Assembly: GCF_024166365.1 (NCBI RefSeq)
Contig: NC_064825.1
Coordinates: 107,088,480-107,152,479 of the forward strand
Direction of reading: 5' to 3'
DNA length: 64,000 bases
DNA from: Elephas maximus indicus
Lineage: Eukaryota; Chordata; Mammalia; Proboscidea; Elephantidae
The notes under the pieces were generated by a model. The model made no database searches. It was not told the origin of the DNA and saw only the letters and a program-made list of their open reading frames with translations. The translations under genes and the position numbers were made by a program. This document shows, piece by piece, positions 24,115 through 35,845 of this stretch; the stretch's first letter is position 1; each line of letters starts with the position of its first letter.

Positions 24115-24232
24115 ATAGAAAATAGATATGTAGACAGACAGATGGATAGATTTATAGGTAGATAGGTAGGTAGAGAGAGAGAGAGAGAAATAGAGAGTTA
24201 GAGAGATAGATAGATGGAGGGGTAGATACACA
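24115..24232. repeat. Short GATA/GAGA microsatellite
   Basis: Mixed TAGA, GTAG and GA units over ~115 bp. The equivalent locus in unit B has grown to ~470 bp (51,352-51,825). Confidence 0.85.
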
Positions 24233-25059
24233 CATATTCTTATGAGGCAGTGATCATCACAGAGTTTTAAACCTATAATTTTGGTAAATTAACCTGCAGG
24301 GCTATTCTTTTATTTTTAAAATCTCTGTGGTGCATTCAGATACATTTTTTAAAGATTATACTTAAATTTATCCAAGATATATCATCCCACATTGGAGTTC
24401 CAATGTTAAACAGAGCATGTTTCATGTTCAAAAATTTTTGAATAACTTCCAGTAATTCCCATAGGGGTCATCATCAGTATATTTTCTTCTTCTCCTATGC
24501 TACTGTATCATGTTGTGATTTTTTTTAAACTTTCTTTTTCATGAAAGTAGACGATATTTTTTTACAAGCGGAAGTTTATGGCATTAAGTTTTCAATATTT
24601 GTTCAGATTTCCTCATGTATCTTACGTTTCTCCATGAAAAAAAATATATGTACCTGGTTTCTTACAAAAAACATAGAATGTGTCAGTTACAATATGAATG
24701 TCCAACTAGAAATGAAAGTATTTTAATTAGACTAGAAAATAAAGTAATCTAAAGAATGACACTTTAGTCATTAAATAGGTGTTATGGAATATAAGGCTGA
24801 GGTCAGTTACAAGGATAACATTTTAATGAACCTATTCATCATGAAAATGGTGACAAAGATCTTAAGTCACAGTCCAGAACAATATACCTATAAATATCTT
24901 AAAATCAAAACAATTCACAACAACAAAAAATAATAATTCCAAGTAACTACTGTCAACATCAAACAAAGACAGAAGATGATGATGAAAGATGATAGATATA
25001 CAGACAGACAGAAAGACGAATAGGTAGACAAATAGTCTAGACACACTATTTTTGGAATT

Positions 25060-25240
25060 ATTTTCAAGTATCCTAGACACATTGAAGCCTTTAATCTTCC
25101 CTAACAACCCTGCAAAAAAGAGATAGAATATGATTTTTCAGATGGGGATAAAAAGATTCACATAACTTACGTTATTTGCCCAAAGCACCACATTGTATGC
25201 ATTACAAATAGACGTATAGCAGAGGTTGGATCAATGTACA
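25060..25240 (+). repeat. MIR SINE fragment
   Basis: It has MIR-like text: CCTAACAACCCTGCAAAAAAG, a TTTTCAGATGGGGATAAA block and a final ATTTGCCCAAAGCACCAC. It lies ~0.5 kb upstream of the OR gene, paralogous to about 52,630-52,800. Confidence 0.6.
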
Positions 25241-25299
25241 TATATTTCTTGGGATGTTTTCTTGTATAAAGACAAATAATTTCCTCTGTGTTCAATTAT

Positions 25300-25305
25300 G
25301 TATCT
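25300..25305. other. Empty site for the unit B antisense LTR
   Basis: A single TATC-type site here corresponds to the duplicated ATATC that flanks the LTR at 52,911-53,412. Confidence 0.7.
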
Positions 25306-25455
25306 ATTGAAAACTTGTCTAGTACGTTGATTGTTCCATTCTGGACCATCTATATATATATATCAGTTTTCGTAAGATAGTATTTTGAAGGACAGGATTC
25401 AAAATGTATCCGTGTATTTTTTAGGTATGTGAAAAAGATAAAAGTTTTAAGAACA

Positions 25456-25464
25456 GTATAATAA
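25456..25464. other. Empty site for the unit B RTE insertion
   Basis: AACAGTATAATAAATATCC is continuous here, whereas in unit B the equivalent bases are separated by the 3.2 kb RTE at 53,570-56,727. Confidence 0.75.
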
Positions 25465-25729
25465 ATATCCATGCACCTAACACCTAAAGATTTAACATAT
25501 CATTCATTTTTGTTTCATCTATCTACCAATGTATCCATCAATCTAACATGTATATGCGTGTGTCAAATTTGTGTCAGTTGGATATGTATTCAAATATCCT
25601 AAAATAGAATGTTTGGATTTATACTATTCATGCTGGTTTTGTAGACTAAAAACTGACCAGATGATATTGCATAAAAGCCATTGATGATGCTGATGTCTCC
25701 ATTCAGAACAGGTTTCCTGATAGACCAAG

Positions 25730-26650
25730 ATGGACAAACACAATCTAACAGTGCTGCATGAATTCATTCTGTTGGGAATCACAAACCACCCAGAGCTGCA
25801 GGCTCCATTGTTCGGGCTGTTCCTCATCAACTACATGATCTCAGTGGTGGGCAACTTGGGCATCATCATCCTCACCAAGATGGACTCCAAGCTACAAACT
25901 CCTATGTACTTTTTTCTCAGACACCTGGCTATCACTGATCTTGGTTATTCAACAATCGTGGGACCCAAAATGCTAGTCAATTTTGTTGTGGATGAAAATA
26001 CAATCTCGTATTATTTTTGTGCTATACAGCAAGTTTTCTTTTCTATATTCATAACTACTGAATTGTTTATTCTGTCAGCAATGTCCTACGACCTGCATGT
26101 GGCTATCTGTAACCCTTTGTGCTACACCATCATCATGTCACGAGGGGTGTGTTCTGTGCTGGTGGCAATCCCTTATCTCTATAGCACATTTGTTTCTTTT
26201 CTGGTCACCATAAAGATTTTTAATTTATCCTTCTGTGGCCACAATATCATCAGGCATTTCTACTGTGATATTCTCCCCTTGTTATCCTTGCTCTGCTCAG
26301 ACACACATGAGATCAAATTGGATATTTTCATCTTATCTGTTTTTGATCTGATTTCATCCCTCCTAATAGTTCTTGTTTCTTACATAGTCATAATTGTATC
26401 CATTCTCAGACTGAACTCAGCTGAGGGCAGGCACAAGGCCTTCTCCACCTGTGGATCCCACCTGACTGTGGTGGTAGTGTTCTATGGGACTTTAATCTTT
26501 ATGTATCTGCAGCCCAAGTCCAGTCATTCCTTTGGCATTGATAAAATGGCTTCCATATTTTACACCCTGGTGATCCCCATGTTGAATCCCTTGATCTACA
26601 GTTTGAGGAATAGAGATGTAAAATATGCCTTACATAGGGCTTTAGGATGA
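25730..26650 (+). CDS. Olfactory receptor, OR8K-like, intact ORF with altered DRY
   Basis: An uninterrupted 306 aa single-exon ORF. If made, it would be an odorant GPCR in cilia of olfactory neurons, signalling through Golf. The start has a good context (A at -3, G at +4) and matches all sister copies (MDKHNLTV, N-glycosylation site at residue 5). OR hallmarks: GN at 41-42 in TM1, LQTPMYFFL at 55-63, Cys97 before TM3, SY in TM5 at 217-218, GRHKAFSTC at 233-241 and NPLIYSLRN at 286-294. The DRY motif at 121-123 reads DLH, so the arginine that contacts the G protein in class A receptors is missing. The C-tail is short, ending ALHRALG. It may therefore be expressed but signal poorly; a sequence-error cause is unlikely because two codons differ. 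The family is recognised by memory of OR8K proteins. Confidence 0.88.
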   Translation: MDKHNLTVLHEFILLGITNHPELQAPLFGLFLINYMISVVGNLGIIILTKMDSKLQTPMYFFLRHLAITDLGYSTIVGPKMLVNFVVDENTISYYFCAIQQVFFSIFITTELFILSAMSYDLHVAICNPLCYTIIMSRGVCSVLVAIPYLYSTFVSFLVTIKIFNLSFCGHNIIRHFYCDILPLLSLLCSDTHEIKLDIFILSVFDLISSLLIVLVSYIVIIVSILRLNSAEGRHKAFSTCGSHLTVVVVFYGTLIFMYLQPKSSHSFGIDKMASIFYTLVIPMLNPLIYSLRNRDVKYALHRALG

Positions 26651-27025
26651 TTATGCAATATATTTTCTCAAAGTTCACTCTAACATATGATTCATATAAT
26701 TTACATTTGGGTTTTAAACTTTTTCTGTGTGCCTCCAGAGGGAATAGCAAGCACAAAACGCACAGATAAGTTCAACATATATTTCTATACCGCCTTCTAC
26801 CTGTCACTCTACTAAGAGCTGTAAGTAGATTAACAAGTGAAACAGTACAAAGCATTGCCTTCCTTGAGCAGGAGTGATGCATTATAAGCATAATTAAGAA
26901 ACTCGATAGTATATTAGAATGTGATGGGGGGTGTTAGATTTAAAAAAAGAAAAGAAAATTGAATATCTTCAGTGGGATAGTGAAACTGTAATAGATACAG
27001 GAAGATTTCCAAGCACCTGGTGTTT
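26651..27025. other. OR 3' flank, duplicated
   Basis: It matches the flank after 28,529 and 58,485, but lacks the LTR and SINE found after 28,529. It ends at about 27,022 in CCTGGTGTT, where it is joined directly to the body of the next OR copy. Confidence 0.7.
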
Positions 27026-28529
27026 TCACAGACTGCTCTGAGCTACAGGCTCCTTTTTGGGGGCAATTCCCCATCATCTACATGATCTCAGTGGTGGGAA
27101 AGATGGGCAGGATTATCCTTACCAAGACAGACTCTAATGTACAAACACCCATGTACTCTTTTCTCAGAAACCTTGCTATCACTGACCTTGGTTATTCAAC
27201 AGCTGAGAACCCAAAATGTTCGTAAATTTTGCTGTGGAAGAAAACACAATCTCCTATTATTTTGTGCCCCACAGCTAGCTTTCTTTATTATGTTCATAAC
27301 TAGGGAAGTTTTCATTCTGTTAGCAATGTCCTACGACTGCTGTGTGTCCATCTGTAACCCTCTGCTCTAGAGAGTCACCATATTATAAAAAATGTGTTGG
27401 GTGCTGGTGGCAATCCCTTATCTCCACAGCATATTTCTTTCTTTTCTAGTCACCATAAAGATTTTTAACTTATCCTTCTGTGCCTATGAGGCCAACAGCC
27501 TCTGGGCACCCTTACCAACTCCCAACTACCTCGTAAGTAGGATAACATGAGCCACCTCCCCTTCAAACTAGTTTCTCCAGATATTTTTTTAGGGAATTGG
27601 CCAACTTCCTGCCCAAAGTAAAAAAAAAAAAAAAGCAAAAACCCTGGAGATGGGAGACACATAACACAGAACAAGTTAAGACCAGATACGGCCCGCTGAC
27701 ATGAGCAGAACCATCAACTTTTCCTGTGGTTGAACCCGGAGCTTTTCTCCCTCAGGATGGAACCAAAGTGTAGTGGCCCAAGAATGGAAGAAGACTTTCA
27801 GAATAAAGATTCTGAGCCTAAAATCCGGTTTGAGAGAACTGCCTTTTGGACTGAGCTAGCGCAATGGTGAAAACCACACCAGGAATGCCTTTTTGGGAGA
27901 GACCAATCCATGATCTTGCTCCTTCCCACCAGGACACATCCTCAATTTTTGCTCCAAATAAAAGTTGTTTCTGTTATGTTTCAGGGAGGCATCTTGGTAG
28001 CATGAGTCGCAGTGCGCTCCTTTGCTTGGTCAACCAAATGAGGTTTCTTTCATCTTCATCCCTTTTGTATCTCTATGGCCATGCCAAGCAAGACCTGAGA
28101 ACCCAGTAACATCCACAATGTCTTTAGTCATTTTTACTGTGACAGTATCCCTTTATTATCCTTGCTCTGTCCAAACACTTATGAAATGCAATTGATCACT
28201 ATCATCTTAGCAGCTTTTGATTTGATTTCAACCCTCCTAATAGTTCTTGTCTCTTACATGGTTATTCCTGTAGCCATTCTCAGGATGAACTCAGTTGAGG
28301 GAAGGCACAAGGCTTTCTCCACTTATGGATTCCACCTGACAGTGGTGGTAGTGTTCTATGGGACTTTGATCTTTATGTACCTGCAACCCAAGTCCTCTCA
28401 TTCCTTTGACACTGATAAAGTGGCTTCCATATTTTACACTCTAGTTATCCCCATGTTAAATCCTGTGATCTATAGTCTGAGGAATAAAGATGTGAAATAT
28501 TCCTTACATAGGACTTTGAGACAACTATG
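27026..28529 (+). pseudogene. OR8K-like pseudogene, 5'-truncated, LTR-split
   Basis: A second OR copy 375 bp after the first. It begins at codon ~19; the start codon and N-terminus are missing. Lesions visible: a frame disruption near 27,050, loss of one T near 27,258 (TATTATTTTGTGCC), and a TAG at 27,368 in place of a tyrosine codon. A 625 bp LTR (27,487-28,111) is inserted at the codon pair Cys169-Gly170 of the family. The C-terminal half resumes at 28,112 with clear TM5-TM7 motifs, including [16 protein letters not shown]. The DRY region reads DCCVSIC. The T loss and the LTR are shared with 57,006-58,485, so they predate the segmental duplication. Confidence 0.93.
27487..28111 (+). mobile_element. 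Solo LTR inside OR pseudogene (ERV1-like)
   Basis: A 625 bp element that starts TGAGG and ends AACA, with AAATAAAAG and a ~100 bp U5-like end. Flanks CCTA and TCCA fit a decayed 4 bp target duplication, the length used by ERV1-type elements. It lies in the second extracellular loop of the receptor. The same LTR is at 57,471-58,071. Confidence 0.8.
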
Positions 28530-28667
28530 CAACATATTTTCTCTAAGTTCACTAAACCATATGTTTGATATAAATCACATTATAGGCTGTAAACTTTTTT
28601 CTATGTGCCTCCAGAGGGGATAGCAAGTACAAAAGCATGAAAAGTTCAACGTATATTTCTATATTGC

Positions 28668-29189
28668 TGTCATGGATTGAATTATGTCCCCCCAAAAATG
28701 TGTGAATCAACTTGGTGAGGCCATAATTCCAGTATCGTGTGGTTGTCCTACATTTTTTAATTGTAATTTTATGTTGAGAGGATAAGGGTGGGATTGTAAC
28801 AGCACCCTTAGTCAGGGTATCTCCTTGATCCAAGGTAATGGGAGTTTCTCTGGGATGTGGCCTGCACCACCTTATATCTCTCAAGAGATAAAAGGAAAGG
28901 GAAGCAAGCAAAGAGTTGGAGACCTCATACCACCAAGGAAGCAGCACCAGCAGCAGAGAATGTCCTTTGAACCCGAGGTCCCTATGCCTGAGAAGCTTCT
29001 TGACTATGGGAAGATTGAGGATAAGTACCTTCTTCCAGAGCCAAAAAAGAGAGAAAGCCTTCCCCTCCCCGGAGCTGACAGCTTAAAATTGTACTTTTCA
29101 GCTACTTTCCCGTGAAGAAATAAATTTCTCTTTGTTAAAGCCATCCGCTTGTGGTATTTCTGTTATAGCAACACTAGATGGTTAAAACA
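28668..29189 (+). mobile_element. MLT1-like (MaLR-type) solo LTR, unit A only
   Basis: A 522 bp element begins TGTCATGG, ends AAAACA and is flanked by a perfect 5 bp duplication, ATTGC (28,663-28,667 and 29,190-29,194). The same point after the unit B OR (about 58,627) is unoccupied, so the insertion came after the segmental duplication. The ORF at 28,825-29,115 is chance. Confidence 0.88.
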
Positions 29190-29221
29190 ATTGCATTCTA
29201 TCGTCTAATAAGAAAATCAAA

Positions 29222-29380
29222 AAACAAACCTGTTGGTGTTGAGTTGATTCCAGCTTATGGTGACCCTCTAGGACAGAGTAGAACTGCCTCATCATTTCTA
29301 AGGCATGCCTGGTGGATTCAAGCTGCTAACCTTTTGGCTAGCAGCCATAGGCCTTAACCACTAACCCACCAGGTTTTCTA
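29222..29380 (-). repeat. AfroSINE, antisense
   Basis: A reversed AfroSINE with GTTGAGTTGATTCCAGC, ACAGAGTAGAACTGCC and GCTGCTAACCTTTTGGCTAG blocks. It is shared with 58,640-58,820 but absent after 26,650, so it landed after the OR tandem duplication and before the unit duplication. Confidence 0.85.
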
Positions 29381-30654
29381 CTCTGATAAGAGCTATAAAT
29401 AAATTAATAAATAAAAAAAACAAAAAATGTTGTCTTTCTTACGAAGGAGAGATGCAGTATAAATATAATAATTAAGACATTGTACTGTATATTAGAATGT
29501 GTTAGGACGTGACAGATTAAAGTGAAAAAAGAAGAATACTGATTGGGATAGGGATGTTTTAGTAGACACAGAAAGAGTTCAAAGAACCTGGTGTTATACT
29601 CATCTAGTAGAAAAAATTGTAGAAAGTGTGCAAGTGTGCATGTATGTGTGTGTGTGTATGTGTGCATCCACAGACCTTCTGTTTTAGTGCTCATCCTCTG
29701 CCCTGAGGTGACTCATTCTAATTGCAAGAAGCCTCAGTGCTGTGGGACGAGTTGAAGTACTCAGTCTTCTGAATTTGCTCAAATGTCCAGTTTCTAAACT
29801 TTGAAATCCCTCTTTAATCATCAGTGCCTTAGCTATCATATGATCCCTTACAGTCTCTTTAAAAAAGAAAAAATTCTTTACTTTGTCATTATCTTTATTA
29901 GTAGTATTATATTGTAATAGTAATGTAAACAGTAACAAAATAAAGTTATTATATTCACCTGGATCGGATCAGTATGTGATTTTCCTAAATCAACCCATTT
30001 TTTCTGTATCAGTGGATATATCAATTAAGATAAATTTATTGATGTCAGCATGGAAGTTTCCAGGTGTTTTCATTTTTTTCTCTACTGGATTGGTATTACT
30101 TCCTATTACATGCTTTAGTCTCATAGATTGTTATTCTTATCTCTCTAGAAAACAATAATCACTCTTGTTTAGAAGTCTTTTCTAATTGTTTAGGTACCCT
30201 TGCATAAGAGGTCTATTGTTTGATGAGTTAGGTTTGTTGCCTTATTTTCATTTCGCTGAATTTTCTCATATTTGGTTGATAAGAGTGTGCACTATATTTT
30301 GATTGGGATCTATCACTTGAATTCACCATTTTGATTATTCTACTCGGAAGAAGAAAAGGAGATAATCCCATAGTTTTGATTATGGTGTATTTGTAGTAAG
30401 TGAGCTGAATATGTAGCATTTTATGTATTTGTTGTGATTTCTGGACATAGTTGCTCCATATTTCCTCCAAATTTTCCATGCATACTTTCTTATTTTTATC
30501 CTTTCAGTACTCAAAAAGCTTGTAATGAGAAAAAATAAATAAATTTTAGGTACAGTAGTCTATTCAAAAAAATTCAATTTTGTTAAGGTAAGGCCATACA
30601 AGGAGGCATATGATGTTTCCATTATATACAGACAGAAAACAACATAAGAAAAAA
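29381..30654. other. OR 3' flank and spacer
   Basis: It contains a TG microsatellite near 29,625-29,665 and aligns with 58,820-60,060, and more loosely with 19,300-20,450. No gene recognised. Confidence 0.6.
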
Positions 30655-31190
30655 AAAAATTGGAAAAAGGGAATATCAAAACCAAAATCTAAATTTAAGA
30701 TACCCCACATCCCGAATCAAGTCCAAATGGCTTCACTGGGAAATTCTATCAGATATTCAGGCAAAAAGAATTAGCCAATTCTTCACAAACTCTCCCAGAA
30801 AACTGAAGAGGAGGGTATGTTTCCATTTTCTATAGAGGATAGCTTTACTCTGATATCAAAGGTAAACAAAGGCATTAAAAAAAGGTAAATAACAGAACAT
30901 ATATGTGAAAACTATTTTAAAAATTTTAAGAAATTGTGCCTTGAAACATGTAAAGAAGATAATACACCAAATTAGGTGTGCGCCAAGAACACATCATTGG
31001 TTTTTAAAAACCAATTAATGACATTAACCATTAAAATTAATTAGAAATAAAAACAAAACCATATAAATTAATGTAAGAAAACATTTTCAAAGTCCCAATA
31101 TTGTGATCAAATTTTAACCAAATTAATATTAAAGGTAATCCAACAGATGTGGAAATTATCTAACAGAATCACTAATATCACACACAAATA
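30655..31190 (+). repeat. Old L1 ORF2 fragment
   Basis: Degraded text of the L1 reverse-transcriptase start region (the part after the SPGPDGF motif). It aligns with 60,060-60,525 in unit B. Confidence 0.5.
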
Positions 31191-32470
31191 AAATTTTGCT
31201 GAAGGTCATTCAAAAGTGGTTGTAGCGGTGCATCAACAAGGAACTGCAAGATTTTCAACCTGGTTTCAGAAGAGGACATGAAATGGGGGATACCATTGCT
31301 CATGTCAGATGCATTATGGGTAAAGGCAGAGAATAACAGAAAGATGTTTACATGTGTTTTACTGATTATGCAAAGCCATTAGGTTATGTGGATTATAACA
31401 AATAATGAATAACACTGAGACAAATAAGAAATCTAGAACACATGATTGTGCTCATGAGAAACATGTACTCAGATCAAGAGGCAGTGGTTCAAACAGAAAA
31501 AGGATATACTGCACGGTTTAAAGTGAAGAAAGATATATGTGAGGGTTGTATCCTTTCACCATACTTTTGCAATCTATATAAAAAAAAACTATATAGTGAG
31601 TAAATAATCCAAGAAACTGGATTACATGAATAAGAACAGGGCATAGGATTGAAGGAAGACACATTAATAACATGTGTTATGCAGATGGCATAATCTTCCT
31701 TGCTGAAAGTGAAGAGGATGTGAAGTACTTATTGATGAAGATCAAAGACCACAGCCTTCAGTGTGAATTACACTTCAACATAAACAAAACAAAAATGCTC
31801 ATAACTAGACCAATAAGCAACATCATGATAAACAGAGAAAAGATTGAACTTGTCAAGGATTTCGTTTTACTTGGATTCACCATCAACATCCATGGAAGCA
31901 ACAGTCGAGAAATCAAAGGATATTTTGCATTGAGCAAGTCGGATACAAAAGATCTCTTTAAAGTGTTGAAGAGCAAAAATGTCACTTTAGGAACTAAGGT
32001 GTGCCTGGCACAACCCATGGTGTTTTCAATCACCTCATATGCATGTGAAAGGTGGACAAAGAATTTGGAAGACCAAAGAAGAACTGATGCCTTTGAATTT
32101 CTTTGAACTGTGGTATTGTGGGAGAATACTGAATATAATTTGGACTGCCACAAGAATTAACAAATCTGTCTTGAAGAAGTACAACCAGGATGCTCCTTGC
32201 AAGCAAAGATGGTGAGACTTCGTCTAATGTACTTTGGACATGTTATCAGGAAGGATTAGTCCCCGGAGAAGGACATCATTCTTGGTAAAGTAGAGGGTCA
32301 ACGAAAAAATGATAGACCCTCAACGAGATGGATTGACACAGTGGCTGCAACAACGGGCTCAATCACAGAACAATTGTGAGGATGGCGCAGGACCAGGTGG
32401 TGTTTCTTTCTGTTAAACATAGGGTTGCTATGAGTCAAAACCAACTCAAAGGCACCTAACAACAACAACA
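31191..32470 (+). repeat. RTE/BovB-type LINE, 5'-truncated
   Basis: Starts in the middle of the reverse-transcriptase domain (AAAATTTTGCTGAAGGTCAT) and runs to a CAACAACAACAA tail. A 144 aa frame (31,672-32,106) keeps thumb and connection motifs, but the catalytic box reads YADG, and there are frameshifts on either side. It is non-functional. Confidence 0.85.
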
Positions 32471-32479
32471 ACAAAGTCG

Positions 32480-32672
32480 GAGTTCAGTGAAAACAAGGAA
32501 GACCATCAATGAGATTGGCTGACACAGTGGCTCCAAGAAAGGGCTCAAGCTTAACAATGATAGTGAAGATAGTGCAGGACCTGGCAGTGTTTCATTCTGT
32601 TGAACATAGGGTCGCTATGAATTGGAGTCACCTAGATGGGCATCTAACCACAACTAACAACAATATTAACAT
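32480..32672 (+). repeat. Second RTE 3'-end fragment
   Basis: Follows the first RTE tail and ends in a CTAACAACAATA-type tail. Same doublet as 812-966 and 61,805-61,978. Confidence 0.6.
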
Positions 32673-33095
32673 GAAACTTCCTCAGACTGATAGAGGGCAC
32701 CCATGATCGATCTACAGCTACCATCACACATGGTATGAAACATTGAATAAATTTGCAGAAAGACCAGGAATATGACATGTAAATCTACCCTTACCAAATC
32801 TATCAGACATTTTAGTGGATGTTCTAGAAAACATGGTAAAGCAACAAAAAATAAATAAATAGAAATCATTCAGATTGGAAAAGAAGAGGTGAAACTTTTT
32901 ATTGACAGATGACATGATTTTTATGCATAAAATCTAATAGAGCCTATGATAGAATTATAGTATTAAAAAGTTAATTTAGCATTTCTTTGTGAATTTGCTT
33001 TTAGGCTATTGGTGAATTAAAAAAAAAAAGTCTGAATTTAAAGTGGGTTTGCATTTCCTATATAGATACATTTGGGGATTTCATAGATATAACAC
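32673..33095 (+). repeat. Old L1 ORF2 fragment
   Basis: Unit B equivalent of 967-1,474, without the 72 bp tandem duplication. Confidence 0.6.
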
Positions 33096-33647
33096 TGGTA
33101 AAGGATTGAATTGTGTCCCCCCAAAATATGTTTCACCTTGGCTAGGCCAGGATTCCTAGTATGGTGTCCTTGCCCAACATTTTGTGATCTGATATGATTA
33201 TTCTATGTGTTGTAAATCCTAACCTCTATGATGTTAATGAGGCAGGATTAGAGGCAGCTATGTTAATGAGAATGGACTCAATCTACAGGATTTGGATATA
33301 TTTTAAGTGAATATCTTTTGAGTGAAATGAGCAGAAAGGAGTGGGACCTCATGCCACCAAGAAACAATCACTGAGAGTAGAGCAGAGCATTAGCACCCAG
33401 GGTCCAGGAGCTGAGAAGTTCCTAAATTAAGGGAAGGTTGATGACAAGGATCTTCTCCAGAACCAACAGAGAAAGACAACCTTTCCCAGGAGCTGGCAAC
33501 CTGAATTTGAATTTCTAGCTTCCTAACCTGTGAGATGAGCCAGAATTGACTCTGCAGTAAAGGGTGAATGGTGGGAGAATAAACTTCTGTTTGTTAAAGG
33601 CTTTTGCTTGTGGTATTTCTGTTATACCAGCACAGACAACTAAGACA
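33096..33647 (+). mobile_element. MLT1-like (MaLR-type) solo LTR
   Basis: A 552 bp LTR orthologous to 1,475-2,035 and 62,419-62,959, again inserted in the L1 fragment after AACAC. It starts TGG and ends ACA. Confidence 0.7.
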
Positions 33648-35555
33648 AACCAAAAAAGCAAAATCCATAAAAAGTTTGACCACATCAAATATTAAAACCT
33701 GCTCTTCAGAATACACTTGTATAAAAACAAGTTAATTTCTGGGAGAAATTATTTTTCAATAATATATCTCATAAATGACTTCTGTCCATAATATATGCAG
33801 AGTTCTCAAAACTAAAAAAAAGAAAAAAGTCTTCAAAAATCGTCTTAAAAATGAACAATAACTTACCCAAAGAAAAGAAGCACCTGGCAAATAAGCATAT
33901 AAAGATACTCAGCATCATTATTAATGAATGAACTTGAGGTTAAAACATTAATGACATAACGTTTTATATCAGGTAGTTGGTAAGTATGTGGAGAAACCAG
34001 AACACTCATAAACTGCTAGAGGAAAATTAAAATGGGATAAATACTTTTAAAAATAATTTACTTTAAACATCAGGGTCTTAAAAAGCTAATCAAAGTTTTA
34101 CCATAAAATCTAGCCATTTTACTCATATACATCTACCCAAGAAAAATGGCAGCACTTTTCCTTATAAAGACAAGTGTACACATGTCCATAGCAACTTTAT
34201 TTGTAGTAGTCAAAAACTAGAATCTACCCAACTGTACATCTATTTGAGAAGGAACAAATTGTGGCATATCCAAGAAAATGAATACCACTCATCAATAAAA
34301 ACTATTGAATTACTGGTACATGCAAATATATCGATGAAAGCACAAATTGATAAATTGGACTTCATCAAAATTAAAACTACTTACACTTAGATATTTATCC
34401 TAGAGAAATAAAATCCATATTCATATAATAACCATTACACAAATTAGATAAGTGATAACTTTGGTGAAGTATAAGACAGTAAATAATACTGTGGAAGTCA
34501 TCACAACTTGGCTAGGGCAAAGTCATAGAAACTTCACAGACACAACTAAATGTCCTGAGGCATTGAAATACTGTGATGAGGGCTGAGGACCCTGATCTCA
34601 GGGGACATCTAGCTCAATTGGCATAATATAGTCTATAAAGAAAATGTTCTTCCTTCAACTGTTGTGAATAGAGGCTAGGGTGCTAAAAGCCCATGAACCA
34701 CCATCTAAGATACATCTACTGGTCACATCCTGGCAGGAGCAAAGGAGAACAAAATGACCAAAAACACAAGGGAGAGATTAGTCTGAAGGTATAATGGACG
34801 ACAACTACCACCAGACTGAGCCAAGAACAAGTAGACAGTGTCAGGTTACCACCACCAAATGTTCTTACAGGGATCAAAATAGAGGGTCCTAGACAGAGTG
34901 GAAGAGAAATGTAAAATAAAATTCAAATTCACACACACCCATGCAAGGACCAGGCTTGCTGGTCTGATAGAGACTAGATAAACAACAGAAGTACGGCCTG
35001 TGGACACCCTTTTAATTCAGCACTGAAGTCACTCCTGAGGTTCACCCTTCAGCCAAAGATTAAACAGGTCTATAAGGACAGAAAAACACACTTGAGGGAT
35101 GTAATTCATATTTCAGTCATGTATACATGACTAATGGGGACACCAGCTCAAAAGCAAAGATGAGCAGGCAGGAATGGACAGGAAAAATTGGGTGAATGGA
35201 AACAGAGAACCTAGGGTGAAGAAGGGAAGCATGCTGACACATCACAGTATTGGCAGCCAATGTCAGAAAACAATTTGTGTATTAACCGTTTAATGAGAAA
35301 CTAATTTACTCTATAAACTTTCACCTAAATCACAATAAAAAAGGAAGAAAAAAAAAGTTCATAGAAACATTATTTATACCTAAAAACTGGAAACAACCCA
35401 AAATGTCCTTCCATGAGTAAATTTTTAAGCAAAGTGTAGTAAATCCATACACAAAAAACACTCAACATTTAATGGAACAAATTTTTTTTTGATGCACACG
35501 ACATTGCGGATGGACCACAATAGAGTCATGTGAACTGAAAAAAGTTTATCTCAAA
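33648..35555 (+). repeat. Old L1 fragment, ORF2 end and 3' UTR
   Basis: Unit B equivalent of 2,036-3,905. Frames are broken throughout. Confidence 0.6.
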
Positions 35556-35559
35556 AGGC

Positions 35560-35815
35560 TGTTGTTGTTGTCTGCCATTGAGTTGACTCCAACTTATGGC
35601 GACCTTATGGGAAACAGAGCAAAATATTGCCTAGCCCTGAGCTATTCTCACAACCATTACTATGCTTGAGTCCATTGTTGTAGCCACTGTGTCAGTCCAT
35701 CTCAGCCTTATTAGCCCTCTACTTCACCAAATATGATGTCCTACTCCAGAATATGGTCTTTCCTAATGACATGCCAAGAGTGAGAAAGTCGGACAATATT
35801 CTGTTGGAGGTAGCA
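35560..35815 (-). repeat. RTE 3'-end fragment, antisense
   Basis: Paralog of 3,910-4,190, with the GTTGTTGTTG tail complement at its left end. Confidence 0.65.
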
Positions 35816-35845
35816 AAATATCTACCATTAAAGAATTGTTGCTTT

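Larger units (their letters stand above)
1..31680. repeat. Segmental duplication unit A (partial at left)
   Basis: This is the first of three tandem copies of a ~30 kb block. Window base 1 lies inside an RTE reverse-transcriptase region that recurs at about 31,681 and 61,006. The order of old repeats and OR loci matches unit B through most of its length, interrupted by private insertions. The unit limits given are only the repeat period set by the window edge; the true breakpoints are not visible. Confidence 0.85.

Noticed and set aside
27864-28109. 81 aa ORF between the halves of the OR pseudogene
   Set aside because: Lies in the inserted LTR; its partner at 57,856-58,155 is not conserved in frame.
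28825-29115. 96 aa ORF downstream of the OR pseudogene
   Set aside because: Lies entirely within the MLT1-like LTR.
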